64,000 nucleotides of DNA from Rapana venosa. Taxonomy: Eukaryota; Mollusca; Gastropoda; Neogastropoda; Muricidae. Both the position numbers and the translations under genes were made by a program. The notes beneath the pieces are model-generated. The model was not told the DNA's origin. It saw only the letters and a program-made list of their open reading frames with translations, and searched no databases. The DNA is taken from assembly GCA_028751875.1 (NCBI GenBank), contig CM054134.1:69520526-69584525 (forward strand). The letters are read 5' to 3'. This document shows, piece by piece, positions 35,242 through 41,735 of this stretch (its first letter is position 1; every line of letters starts with the position of its first letter).

Positions 35242-37290
35242 TCTCTCTCTTCTCTTCTCTCTCTTCTTCTTTATCTCCCCTCCCTCCCCTCCTTTCCTCT
35301 CTCCTGCCCTCCCTCCTCTCTCTCCCTTTCATGGCTGTAGATGGTTGATCTGTAAGTTAACACCATTGTCGAATCCAACAAAACACTGTCGCTGACACTG
35401 TGCCTTAATGCACCAGTAATTCTGATCATTGCGTTGTTGCAGCACAAAACACTGCCACCAACACTGCACCTTGATGCACCAATAACTCAGACCGTTGCCT
35501 TCTTCTTCTTCTTCTTCCTCCTCCTTTTTTGTCATGTTTCTCCCAAGGGAGGTTTGACATTGATGAGCCTTCTCCATCTCTCTCTGTTTTGAGCTTCCTC
35601 CTTATTTATGCCCCTTTCTCTAAGATCATCTGCAATACAGGCAGCCCAGGTCTTGCTAGGTCTTCCCGTTGTTTAGTTTATGTATTCTTTTTATTTCGAG
35701 GATAATGGAATAAGCACTCTTGTGCTTTTTTTTTACATCCAGTCCCCATGTGTATGGAGTTTTGTAAATTATTTTGTCATCCATTCCCACTGGCACACAA
35801 TGGCCGACAAGCGGAACAGGTTTTAACGCGTGCGCAAGATGTTTAGCGTGCGTTCGCTCACAGGACCTCGGTTTTAGAAGTCTCATCCGAAGGACTTTTA
35901 GGGGGAGTGGAGTCTGCACTGATGTTGACTCCAGAGTTGCAGCACAGAAGGCTGTCACCATCACTGTACCTTGATGCACCAATACAGACCATTGTGTTGT
36001 TGCAGCACAAACACATTGTTGTTGCAGCATAAAACACTGTGTACCTTCGACGCACCAATAACTCGGAGCATTGTGTTGTTGCAGCACAAACGCATTGTTG
36101 CAGCAGCATGAAACACTGTGTACCTTTGATGCACCAATAATTCAGAGCATTGTGTTGTTGCAGCACAAACGCATTGGTGTTGCAGCATAAAACACTGTCA
36201 CCTTAAACGCGGAGGCACCGTGGTCGAGTAGTTTAGGCGGTCAACTCGTGATCCAGAGGTCGCGAGTTCGATCCCCGCTCGGCTCGGTGTTGTGTCCTTG
36301 GGAAAGACACTTTACTCCTATTTTCCTCACTCCACCCAGGTGTACAAGTGGGTACCAGCTCTGCTGGGGAAGTATCTGGCGACAGACTAGCGTCCTGTCA
36401 CAGGGGTGGTGAAAAAACCATCAGTTCGCTTAACGCTACAGAAACCGGGATAAGCTCCGGCTCTATGGGCCTTCTGGCTCGAAAGAACATACTACTACTT
36501 ATACTACCATAAACACACCAATAATTCAGAGCATTGTGTTGTTGCAGCACAAACACATTGTTGTTGCAGCATAAAACACTGTCTGTACCTTTGACGCACC
36601 AATAATTCAGAGCATTGTGTTGTTGCAGCACAAACGCATTGTTGTTGCAGCATGAAACACTGTCTGTACTTTTGACGCAGCAATAACTCAGAGCATTGTG
36701 TTGTGCGGTTGCAGTACCTGCTCCACACTGAAGCCCAGCCGGTCAGCGGGCGGCAGTAGCCAGGGGGACAGCGTGGTGGTGGGCATGTACTACGAACAGG
36801 AGCCCATCCCCTACCGCTTCACCCTGCCCGGCCGCAGCATCACGCTGGAGCAGATCAGGCACCTCAACACAAAGAGGGGCAATTACAAGTGAGTCCATGC
36901 TTTTGGGTTTTTTTTTTATTCATCTCTCGGGTAGAGTTCCAAGGTTCACTGATGGTGAGTTTTACGTATGCTGCTGTTTGCCCACTATGAAGGTAGGCTC
37001 TGCATCGTAACTTAGGGAATATGTTTCAGTTTTGGGGTGGGGTTTTTTTTTCCCCTAATGATGTGAAAATATCATAGATTTTGGTTTTATCACATTCGCT
37101 GTCACAGAAAGTGGAAAATGTTGAAAGCTAGAATGATTTGTACTTAATGCACAGAGTGTGAACAAGAACTATGCACTATGTTGTGATCTATGATCTCCTT
37201 CTATAGTTAGGCCTCGTTATCTGTTGCTAGTTTCAACAGACATCTCCATCTCCATCACCTTGCATGAGTGTGGTGTGTGTATGCATTGCA

Positions 37291-37321
<31 letters not shown>

Positions 37322-37958
37322 TTATTCTTTTATATCAAGGATAATGGATAGTTTGTGTGTGTGTGTATAATTAAATCTATTAATCTTTTGTGAAAGGTTG
37401 CATGTGTGTGAATGTTTTGAATGCAAGTGCTTTGTTTTGTTTGTCTTATGAGATTCAGCGCTATAGAAATTCCATATATTATTATTGTTGTTATTATGAT
37501 AATGATGATGATGATGATGATTATTATCTGTGCTCCTGTGTCCTAACTTAATGAGTGATATCTTAGGAATTCCTAGGCACAGAGTATAAGTAAGAACTCT
37601 GCACCATGTAGTGATCTGTGCTGGGAGTAAGGATTTTGCAGACTCTCTTTTAGTTGGATGTAAGTTACCTTGAACCACTAAGGATGTTGGGTTACCAGAA
37701 TCCATGAGTAGATGTAGAAAACTGCTATTTTATCCTGATTGAAATAGGTTTGTAATGTATGATAAACATTTGTGGTCATTATGAAAAAAACTCAAGTTTC
37801 GATGGTATCAGTTTTGTCTCTTCTGTTACAGGTATTTCTTCAAGCGGGATAGCGATGAGTTTGGTGAGGGTGCTGTGTTCGAAGAGATCAAGGATGACAA
37901 TGTGGTGGTACCCATGTGGGATGGGAAGATTGTGGCTCGACTGCAGAAAGTGGATTGA
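15937..37958 (+). CDS. Axin: Axin, complete coding region (10 exons, 938 aa)
   Basis: Axin is the cytoplasmic scaffold of the beta-catenin destruction complex. It brings together APC, GSK3, CK1 and beta-catenin and polymerises through DIX. The exons join as 15937-16904, 20739-20882, 26675-26780, 27759-27905, 30465-31129, 32796-32933, 33750-33968, 34626-34754, 36715-36888 and 37832-37958: 2817 bp, GT..AG throughout, phases consistent. Domains: tankyrase-binding RPPVIG (23-28), a conserved GFEPEGS segment (103-109), RGS (about 126-250), GSK3-binding helix (about 419-460), beta-catenin-binding ESILDHHCSRIW (491-502), a His-rich linker, a KWMM segment and a PTPPNPTTQLEEAKRRLEE helix, and DIX (about 857-938, ending KVD). 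Length is slightly above vertebrate Axins (about 830-860). There are no broken codons, so the gene looks functional. Confidence 0.97.
16911..18076. other. Axin intron sequence
   Basis: AT-rich. A short SINE E fragment ('cagaattttgtcaaggacaactct') lies at about 17338-17390. Nothing else is recognised. Confidence 0.5.
18077..18546. mobile_element. 470 bp terminal-inverted-repeat element (MITE-like)
   Basis: The left end CAGGGATCGACATTAA (18077-18092) is the reverse complement, with two mismatches, of the right end at 18531-18546. A direct TATAG flanks both sides (18072-18076 and 18547-18551), a candidate 5 bp target duplication. Inside are repeated 'gactgggcaagt' modules, one a perfect stem-loop (CTTGCCCGACTGGGCAAG near 18157). 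No transposase frame is present. CAGGG termini recall hAT elements, but hAT makes 8 bp duplications, so the superfamily is open. Confidence 0.7.
19421..19775 (-). repeat. SINE family E
   Basis: Minus-strand copy with the tail 'gaaattcgggttgctctccc' at 19425, 'gccagggacaactcccttg' at 19546, and 'agcacccagaccaccactc' before the head. It lies in the intron before Axin exon 2. Confidence 0.8.
19780..20738. other. Axin intron 1 remainder
   Basis: AT-rich, with a T run at 19787-19800. Nothing recognised. Confidence 0.5.
20739..20882 (+). CDS. Axin: Axin coding exon 2
   Basis: 144 bp, phase 2 in and 2 out. The acceptor is tgttgcag|A and the donor is GT|GTAAGT. The product reads GFYPFNSRSQSYPAH... 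and ends in SELQSLSSDALTDDTVSLTD, matching the '[22 protein letters not shown]' region after the RGS domain in vertebrate Axins. It is Ser/Thr/Asp rich and probably disordered. Confidence 0.93.
20883..22500. other. Axin intron 2, first part
   Basis: AT-rich, with poly-G tracts at 21867-21887 and 22207-22230. No gene or SINE recognised. Confidence 0.55.
22540..22590. repeat. (CT)n(CA)n compound microsatellite
   Basis: CT repeats at 22532-22564 pass into CA at 22564-22588. Confidence 0.95.
22595..23265. promoter_or_regulatory. GC-rich intronic island with clustered TCF/LEF-like sites
   Basis: The GC content is unlike the surrounding intron. TCF/LEF-type motifs occur at 22801-22808 (CCTTTGAA), 22838-22844 (ATCAAAG), 22943-22949 (CTTTGAT) and 23237-23243 (CTTTGAT). 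GCCGCC-like elements, which resemble the TCF helper site, lie near 22780-22803. Poly-C (22999-23010) and poly-G (23090-23113) runs interrupt it. Axin-family genes are Wnt targets in several animals, so a feedback enhancer is plausible but unproven. Confidence 0.35.
23346..23362. repeat. Poly-G tract
   Basis: G run immediately before the complex satellite at 23386. Confidence 0.9.
23386..23815. repeat. Complex satellite: about 80 bp unit alternating with (GA)n
   Basis: Four copies of a unit (with 'acagtacttgtaa' and 'aataaatctcaatccc' inside) begin near 23392, 23483, 23615 and 23745. GA expansions of different length sit at the same position between units, so spacing varies from about 91 to 132 bp. 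Confidence 0.85.
23816..24590. other. Axin intron 2, AT-rich part
   Basis: C-rich then T-rich run at 23889-23922. Otherwise nothing recognised. Confidence 0.5.
24595..25160. repeat. GA, CA and G-rich low-complexity cluster
   Basis: (GA)n at 24596-24662, CA at 24890-24930, GA and poly-G at 25098-25125, GGT-rich at 25125-25155. Confidence 0.9.
25161..26270. other. Axin intron 2, 3' part
   Basis: AT-rich, with a 28 bp tandem pair ('gtacatcctgggggt') at 25853-25900 and a C run at 26130-26144. No gene seen. Confidence 0.5.
26275..26630 (-). repeat. Non-autonomous retroelement, family F
   Basis: About 350 bp, matching copies at 46530-46865 and 51135-51500. Read on the minus strand it begins near 'gctatttatac'-type sequence and ends 'gctgtctgagcatttgaagaagaa'. 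That 3' end matches the 3' terminus of the LINE fragment at 3131. It lies within about 45 bp of the Axin exon 3 acceptor. Confidence 0.75.
26675..26780 (+). CDS. Axin: Axin coding exon 3
   Basis: 106 bp, entering in phase 2 and leaving in phase 0. It reads VDGNMTYTRKRYRKAMKTNA... TGLHTQIIP, matching the basic 'SSVDG.PPYR.RKQHRREM' segment of vertebrate Axin just before the GSK3-binding region. The acceptor is gtggcag|G; the donor is CCT|GTATGT. Confidence 0.92.
26781..27758. other. Axin intron 3
   Basis: GT and GA short repeats at 26850-26900, then complex sequence with no recognised element. Confidence 0.5.
27759..27905 (+). CDS. Axin: Axin coding exon 4: GSK3-binding helix
   Basis: 147 bp, phase 0 on both sides. 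It reads RTERAPKDRNIAETDPARFA... LLMEKLNKEVEEREAVAKVEE. The pattern DP.RFA..L...L and the charged coiled-coil-like tail match the GSK3-binding helix of Axin (residues about 407-455 here). The donor, CAG|GTTATT, is weak beyond position +2. Confidence 0.94.
28027..28310 (-). repeat. Retroposed sequence with poly(A) tail and SINE-like fragment
   Basis: A T run at 28027-28046 is followed by the complement of AATAAA (TTTATT near 28058), i.e. a minus-strand poly(A) tail preceded by its signal. 'ctggagttaacagtgggaccg' and 'gatgagactttaaaccaagatcctg' at 28216-28293 are diverged plus-strand SINE-body pieces. Confidence 0.45.
28716..28855. repeat. (CA)n microsatellite
   Basis: Two long CA blocks separated by 'cttata', then degenerate CA. 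Confidence 0.95.
29380..29570. promoter_or_regulatory. Candidate intronic enhancer with TCF/LEF-like sites
   Basis: Complex, balanced sequence in an AT-rich intron, with CTTTGAT (29454-29460), TTTGATG (29471-29477) and ATCAAAG (29523-29529) within 75 bp and a Sox-like ACAAT near 29534. The function is inferred only. Confidence 0.3.
29571..30464. other. Axin intron 4, 3' part with CT-rich and duplicated sequence
   Basis: Pyrimidine-rich between 29930 and 30230. A 52 bp segment ('tgcctgtctgtctcagtgtc...') is tandemly duplicated at about 30102-30208. A T run lies at 30375-30388. Confidence 0.6.
30465..31129 (+). CDS. Axin: Axin coding exon 5: beta-catenin-binding helix and His-rich linker
   Basis: 665 bp, phase 0 in and 2 out, residues 456-677. 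ESILDHHCSRIW matches the amphipathic beta-catenin-binding helix (vertebrate ESILDEHVQRV). SRSPGRQSPLAKSPDR resembles the RSPGRQSP phosphorylation region. A run of eight His (HRHIHHHHHHHHS, DNA 30870-30902) corresponds to the shorter His-rich segment of vertebrate Axin. This exon is far GC-richer than its introns. The donor is GAAAA|GTATGT. Confidence 0.95.
31130..31290. repeat. GT/GA microsatellites directly after Axin exon 5
   Basis: (GT), then (GA) at 31181-31215, then GT again. The coding frame reads on through these if the donor is ignored, so a naive gene model would overrun here. Confidence 0.9.
31291..32795. other. Axin intron 5 with SINE fragments
   Basis: 'agagtaggccattgtgtg' at 31478 is a SINE A piece. 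About 31600-31800 has diverged SINE pieces resembling the 45.9 kb copy ('cctgaagctggaatatggtaa', 'cttgggttaaaatcc'). The remainder is unassigned. Confidence 0.5.
32796..32933 (+). CDS. Axin: Axin coding exon 6
   Basis: 138 bp, phase 2 in and out. It reads KVMKWMMQSETITGDTG... RSHRHAAASTSQ. KVMKWMMQSE matches the conserved W-M segment of vertebrate Axins (VWQWMLESER in Axin1). The acceptor is gtttcag|A and the donor CAGAG|GTGAGG. Confidence 0.93.
33005..33300 (+). repeat. tRNA-derived SINE, family B
   Basis: The head has 'tagccgagtgattaagac' (box A-like) and 'gggtttgaatc' (box B-like), then 'ggtcaaattaaagtgcagacctgccagtgccttggttc' pieces shared with 45660-46020, ending in an A run at 33289-33300. 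Confidence 0.75.
33471..33749. repeat. 58 bp tandem array of the Axin exon 7 acceptor
   Basis: The AG of 'ttttctttcag' recurs at 33520-21, 33578-79, 33632-33, 33690-91 and 33748-49, spaced 58, 54, 58 and 58 bp. A degenerate sixth unit sits at about 33471-33510. Each unit carries a pyrimidine tract, AG and the first ~35 bases of exon 7. Units 1-4 run into an in-frame stop (usually ATG TCT TAA), so only the last acceptor gives full-length Axin. Confidence 0.95.
33750..33968 (+). CDS. Axin: Axin coding exon 7
   Basis: 219 bp, phase 2 in and out. It reads SSKSKTGNHMSSRS... and then MPLPTPPNPTTQLEEAKRRL, which matches MPPLTPPNTLAQLEEACRRL of Axin1. The start is the last of five tandem acceptors; the neighbours upstream would give early stops. 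The donor is CCAA|GTATGT. Confidence 0.95.
33969..34625. other. Axin intron 7
   Basis: GT repeat at 34338-34358 and CT-rich sequence at 34435-34530. Nothing else recognised. Confidence 0.6.
34626..34754 (+). CDS. Axin: Axin coding exon 8
   Basis: 129 bp, phase 2 in and out. It reads KSFAGVPSKEKVRIVPGAG... SDLDTSSDTPE, a low-complexity linker before DIX without strong family landmarks. It is kept because both junctions are canonical (gttgcag|G, CCCGA|GTAAGT) and it preserves the frame. Confidence 0.88.
34800..34945. repeat. Degenerate CA repeats
   Basis: Cacac/cttaca repeats. Confidence 0.9.
34972..35088 (+). repeat. 5'-truncated LINE, 3' terminus only
   Basis: Matches the last ~115 bp of the LINE at 54067-56514: 'ccctcgtctaatatcact' and 'gaacagacgttaaattgaag', ending in the same (CAA)n tail. 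Confidence 0.85.
35089..35325. repeat. (CA)n then (CT)n microsatellites
   Basis: CA-rich at 35089-35163, CT-rich at 35163-35325. Confidence 0.95.
35670..35945 (-). repeat. SINE family A
   Basis: Minus-strand copy from the tail ('gaggataatggaataagcac') to 'gatgttgactccag'. The box B head is missing. Inserted in the 81 bp array. Confidence 0.85.
36206..36511 (+). repeat. tRNA-derived SINE, family D
   Basis: The head has 'gtggtcgagtagtttaggcg' and a box B match GAGTTCGATCC (36264-36274). The body includes 'ccttgggaaagacactttac' and 'cgggataagctccggc'; the tail is (ACT)n-like. It is the only copy seen in the window. Confidence 0.8.
36715..36888 (+). CDS. Axin: Axin coding exon 9: first half of DIX
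   Basis: 174 bp, phase 2 in and out. It reads DTCSTLKPSRSAGG... and then DSVVVGMYYEQEPIPYRF.., LPGRSITLEQI and NTKRGNYK. These match the DIX beta strands and helix (VVTYFFCGEEIPYR, SLTLGHFKEQL, KKGNYR). DIX mediates head-to-tail polymerisation and Dishevelled binding. The exon is GC-rich. The acceptor is the terminal unit of an 81 bp minisatellite. Confidence 0.97.
36889..37831. other. Axin intron 9
   Basis: GT repeat at 37295-37321. 'gagattcagcgctatagaaattcca' at 37448 with a following ATT/GAT repeat is a short retroelement 3' end also seen at 63599-63640. Confidence 0.55.
37832..37958 (+). CDS. Axin: Axin coding exon 10: C-terminal half of DIX and stop
   Basis: 127 bp, entering in phase 2 and ending at TGA 37956-37958. 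It reads KYFFKRDSDEFGEGAVFEEI.. DNVVVPMWDGKIVARLQKVD, matching the vertebrate Axin C-terminus (YYFKKASDEFACGAVFEEI ... GKVE+ID/KVD). Confidence 0.97.
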
Positions 37959-40840
37959 ACATGGTGCACGCCTAGAACTGAAAACTTTCAATATCGTCTT
38001 AGCAGCATGCTGTAGAGCCCACATTTGCCAAGCTGGCCACAGGATGGGAGGGGGGAAAAAATCAAGGTCAACACCGTACCTGGGATGCTTCTCTGTAGAG
38101 GCACGCTGGATCCAAGCTCCAGGCCACGGCATGGTCACAGCAGTTTCTTCAGGCTGGGGAGATGCGCTTCCTGTGCTGTCCGACCTGTATGGAAGCTGAT
38201 TTCGATCCTGAAGAGCTGGAGTCCACGGAGGAGAGGTGGAAGGAAGGTTCGAGATTCCACTGCGGCATGGGTTTGGTTCCGTCAGCACCAGGGCCGATAC
38301 AAGGCAGCCAGATACCTACCGACAGTGGACAAGTGTACACCCAGCAACCAAAGGGGAAGTTTCGGGCACCTTATGCTGGACTCCTCCCTGAATCAAAACC
38401 AATCACTGCCCTTTTTTTTTTTTAAAACCTGTTAAAGACATGAAAATGCTGTAATATAGAGGAAGGTGGTTTGTGCACTGATATATAAATATATATATTA
38501 AGGCTGTGTCTGTGAGAGCACGCTCGGGCGTATGTGAGTGAGTGTGTGTGTGTGTGTGCGGAGGTGTGTGCGTTTGCATTATGTAGAGTCATGTGTGTGA
38601 TAGAGCGTTTATACTCTCTAATACCCTTGACTGACACTTAATGAATAGGGCATACAGAAGCTCTTGCGTCTGAAAAGAGAAAGCAGACTCATCATGCCTT
38701 GTATGCTGCTATGGCTACTGCTACTGATGCTGGCGGTCTGTTCAGGCACTGGCCGGCCTCAGGCAGTGCTGAACACTATGGTTGTTGCCAGGTCAGACTT
38801 GTGCGTTGTGTCCAAGACCCTTTTCCCTCCTTTTAGAACACAAACTCTCTTTTTTTTTCTCTTTTTTTTCAATGTTTGTGTTTGTTAACTTTGAACTTAC
38901 TATAGTGGAATTGCTGATATATGTTCACAATAATGATGTACTTGATATAGAGAGATCGATATTTCATCTACTTGCACGTTGTGGTGATAGCTTTAAAACT
39001 TAAAAAAATTGGTCTATTGCAGCTGATCATCAGAACAGTACGAAATGTACAATTGCTTGTTAACGAATTATAATCTTTGAATGTGTTGTGTCCACTGTCA
39101 TTTTTATTATTCTCTTAATTTATTTAAAAAAAACGTTTTATTGTTCTTTCTCTTCGGAAACATTCTCTGAATGTGAGTGTATGTCATGGTTAGCATATCA
39201 GCATGCAGCGGTTGTGGAAAGGGAAGACACAAGTGGGAAGTGGTGTGGGAGTGCAATTAGTTTGATATCGTTGTGGGTGGGAAGTGAAAACTCGGCTGCA
39301 GTGAAGATGCTAGTTCTTCTTCCTCTTCTTCAGTCTAATGTCTCTTCTCTTTAATTGTGATACCAGAAAAATACCCCTGTAGAGCTGAACAGTGTTTGAA
39401 GTTTCAACAGCAAAAGTAAGGTCCTTTGGGTTAAAGCTCTGCGCAGTTGTGAAGTATTTTTGGAACTGATTTCCTGTGGCTGAAGATTCACTTTCATGAT
39501 GGCTATTGATCATAATTGAATCGCAGAAAGGATAATCAACAGAAGAGATTGTTTGCTTTAAGAGGAGGTACTGAGCGAGCTCTGCTTTGTTCTGCCATTA
39601 GAGAGAGGGGAGGGGTGAGGTCAGCGTGGACATTTAGAATGTGTCCCTAAACTTGTCTCCTAATTCGCCTGGTTGTGTGAGTGTTGAGATTGTCGAGATG
39701 TGGTGGACCCATGATACAAAGCAAAAACAAGGCATAGATTTGAAAAGGTTTACTTTAAAAGTATTGAAGTGAAATAGAAAAAGTGTAGTCTTGGAATTAT
39801 GGAATGGTACTGGGGTTTGGATTAAAAGCATTTAGAGGATAGGGAAGGGGAAAGCCAGGATGGGGGAAAGTGTAGATGTATAATGCTGGAATAAACTGCT
39901 AGTTTTTGTTCCCTCCCCAATATGTTAGAATCTATACGCATGGTTGTTGTTTTTTGTTGGAATTTTTGTGTTAAATGCCATCGCAGAAGTGTTTTTAGCT
40001 ATTATATATCACTCCCCATTTTTGCCATGATGATTAAGTGGATGGGAGGCGGTTTTTATGTGTGTGGTGTTTTTTTTAAACAGACTTCTTAGTATTAACA
40101 GATTGGATGATCTTAAAACAATGTAAAAGATGTTTAGTCATGTTGGGCATTAAACTGAGTTTTAGTGAACTTTCCTTAGATTGTTCACCTGGCTATTAAA
40201 TAAGACAAATGAAACCCGCTAATAAAAAGGCAAACGAACGAAAGAACCGAAGTAAACTGAAGCTGAGCATGAAGGAGAAACGAGTTATAATCTGCCGTTC
40301 CTCTTGCTGCCAGAACATGCTAGAAAATGCCAGTCAACAGAATTGATGTATTGCGATTATGTGAGAGAATTGTTTGTGTGTGTATGCTTAGAACTTTTTA
40401 AAAAAAAATGTGTTGTGGACTTTAGGCAACAGAGCCTCTCCTCTCCATCCTGTTCTGAGAAATCGGTCAGACAGTGTGTTGTAAATATAATTGTTAACGA
40501 TGTATTGGGATAAATACACAGACTCAGGGCCAACATGATTGCACAGTCTTCAATTGTTCAGTAGAGGTAATTTCCATGTTTGAGCATGTAACCTTTGAAA
40601 CATAGTGCTATCTGTACTTGGGGTTTTCCTCCTCCTGGTGTTCTAATCATGGCTGAAATGGGGAGCATTCTTTGTCCTCATGAAAAATGGACTGACTGAT
40701 TTACAATTTATTACACAGTGTAGTGGAAGGCGGTTTTTTTAAAATGTCATTTTCTGCAGTGTAATCTCAAAAACAAACAATCGTCCAAAGGGAAAGGTCC
40801 TCAGAAGCATGTGTGTCTGACTACCTCATTTTTAGTTTTA

Positions 40841-41735
40841 ATGGCACAGGTTTGGAATGACGAACAGCAGATTGCTAGGATTTGGGGCACAGGTTTGAAA
40901 ATGACAAAACTCGTGGGATATAAGGCACACGGTTTAGAAATTACTGTTGGGATGAATGTAAGATGCAATATTGAAATGTCACAGAGAAGGTTGTTTCGAC
41001 TAATGGTGTGATTTGACTCATGGCACAGGTTTTAACTGACAGTTATGTATTGATAGCAGTAATGGCATTAAGTTTGTCTGGAGAAATAAGGCCACAAAGT
41101 CCTTACAGGTCAGATTGTGAAGAGTTTCAGCACAGTTTTGGTATGACATATGGCAGTTTCTGAAGTCTTAATGGCACAGATTTTGAACTGGTTGTCTTGT
41201 ATTGATATACCACCTTCAGCTATGGTAGATTTCTCTGTGTGAAACTCTGGCTGCTCTCCCTTGGGAGAGCAGGCCGCCACAAGAGCAGCGCCACCCATCT
41301 GAATTTTTTTATTTTCGTAATATTTTTTTCTTGTCTGTATGTAGTTTTCCATCATGAGAGTGGCTTTTTGTATAGAAATTTGCCAGGGTCAACTTGCTTG
41401 TTGTCATGGTTTCTTTAGTGAGCTGTAAATGTGTGTTGCTTGTGGGATTTCAGTTTCTTGGTACGTCAGACAGACTAGGACCCATTGGATTGAAATGGGT
41501 GGGTTGCAGGGGGGGTTCCAATAGGGGTTGAATTCGTATCTTGTCACCGTCTAGGTGGGTGTGTGACCTCTAGACCGTGATGAACTGCAGGTTGTGAACA
41601 GCTTATGGCACACACAGGTTTTGGAATGACTAACAATGCTTTGCTGATGAATATGCGCAGGTTTTAAAAAAAGATTATGATCAGGTGAAAATTAGGACTT
41701 GTATGGAAACTGCAGGCTGACACAGTTTTGAGAAG
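40841..41735. repeat. Degenerate dispersed motif 'ggcacaggttttgaa'
   Basis: About nine variants of GGCACAGGTTTTGAA(TGAC), near 40842, 40888, 40923, 41022, 41130, 41172, 41602, 41655 and 41718, at irregular spacing and split by a SINE. It looks like an old, decayed tandem array. Confidence 0.5.
41225..41585 (-). repeat. SINE family E
   Basis: Minus-strand copy with the tail at 41228 ('ttctctgtgtgaaactctgg') and the 'gccagggtcaacttgcttgttg' block at 41382. More diverged than the 8.4 kb copy. Confidence 0.75.

Larger units (their letters stand above)
35385..36714. repeat. 81 bp minisatellite ending at the DIX-exon acceptor, interrupted by two SINEs
   Basis: Units carry 'gcaccaataa', 'cagagcattgtgttgttgcag' and 'aaacactgt'. 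Unit landmarks (cattgtg) fall near 35990, 36068, 36147, 36531, 36612 and 36693, spaced 78-81 bp, with older units at about 35390-35500. SINE A (35670-35945) and SINE D (36206-36511) have inserted in the array. The last unit supplies the pyrimidine tract and AG of the exon at 36715. Confidence 0.9.

Noticed and set aside
37779..38288. 169-codon minus-strand frame over the Axin terminal exon and 3' UTR
   Set aside because: Shadow of the DIX exon and the start of the UTR, with no homology.
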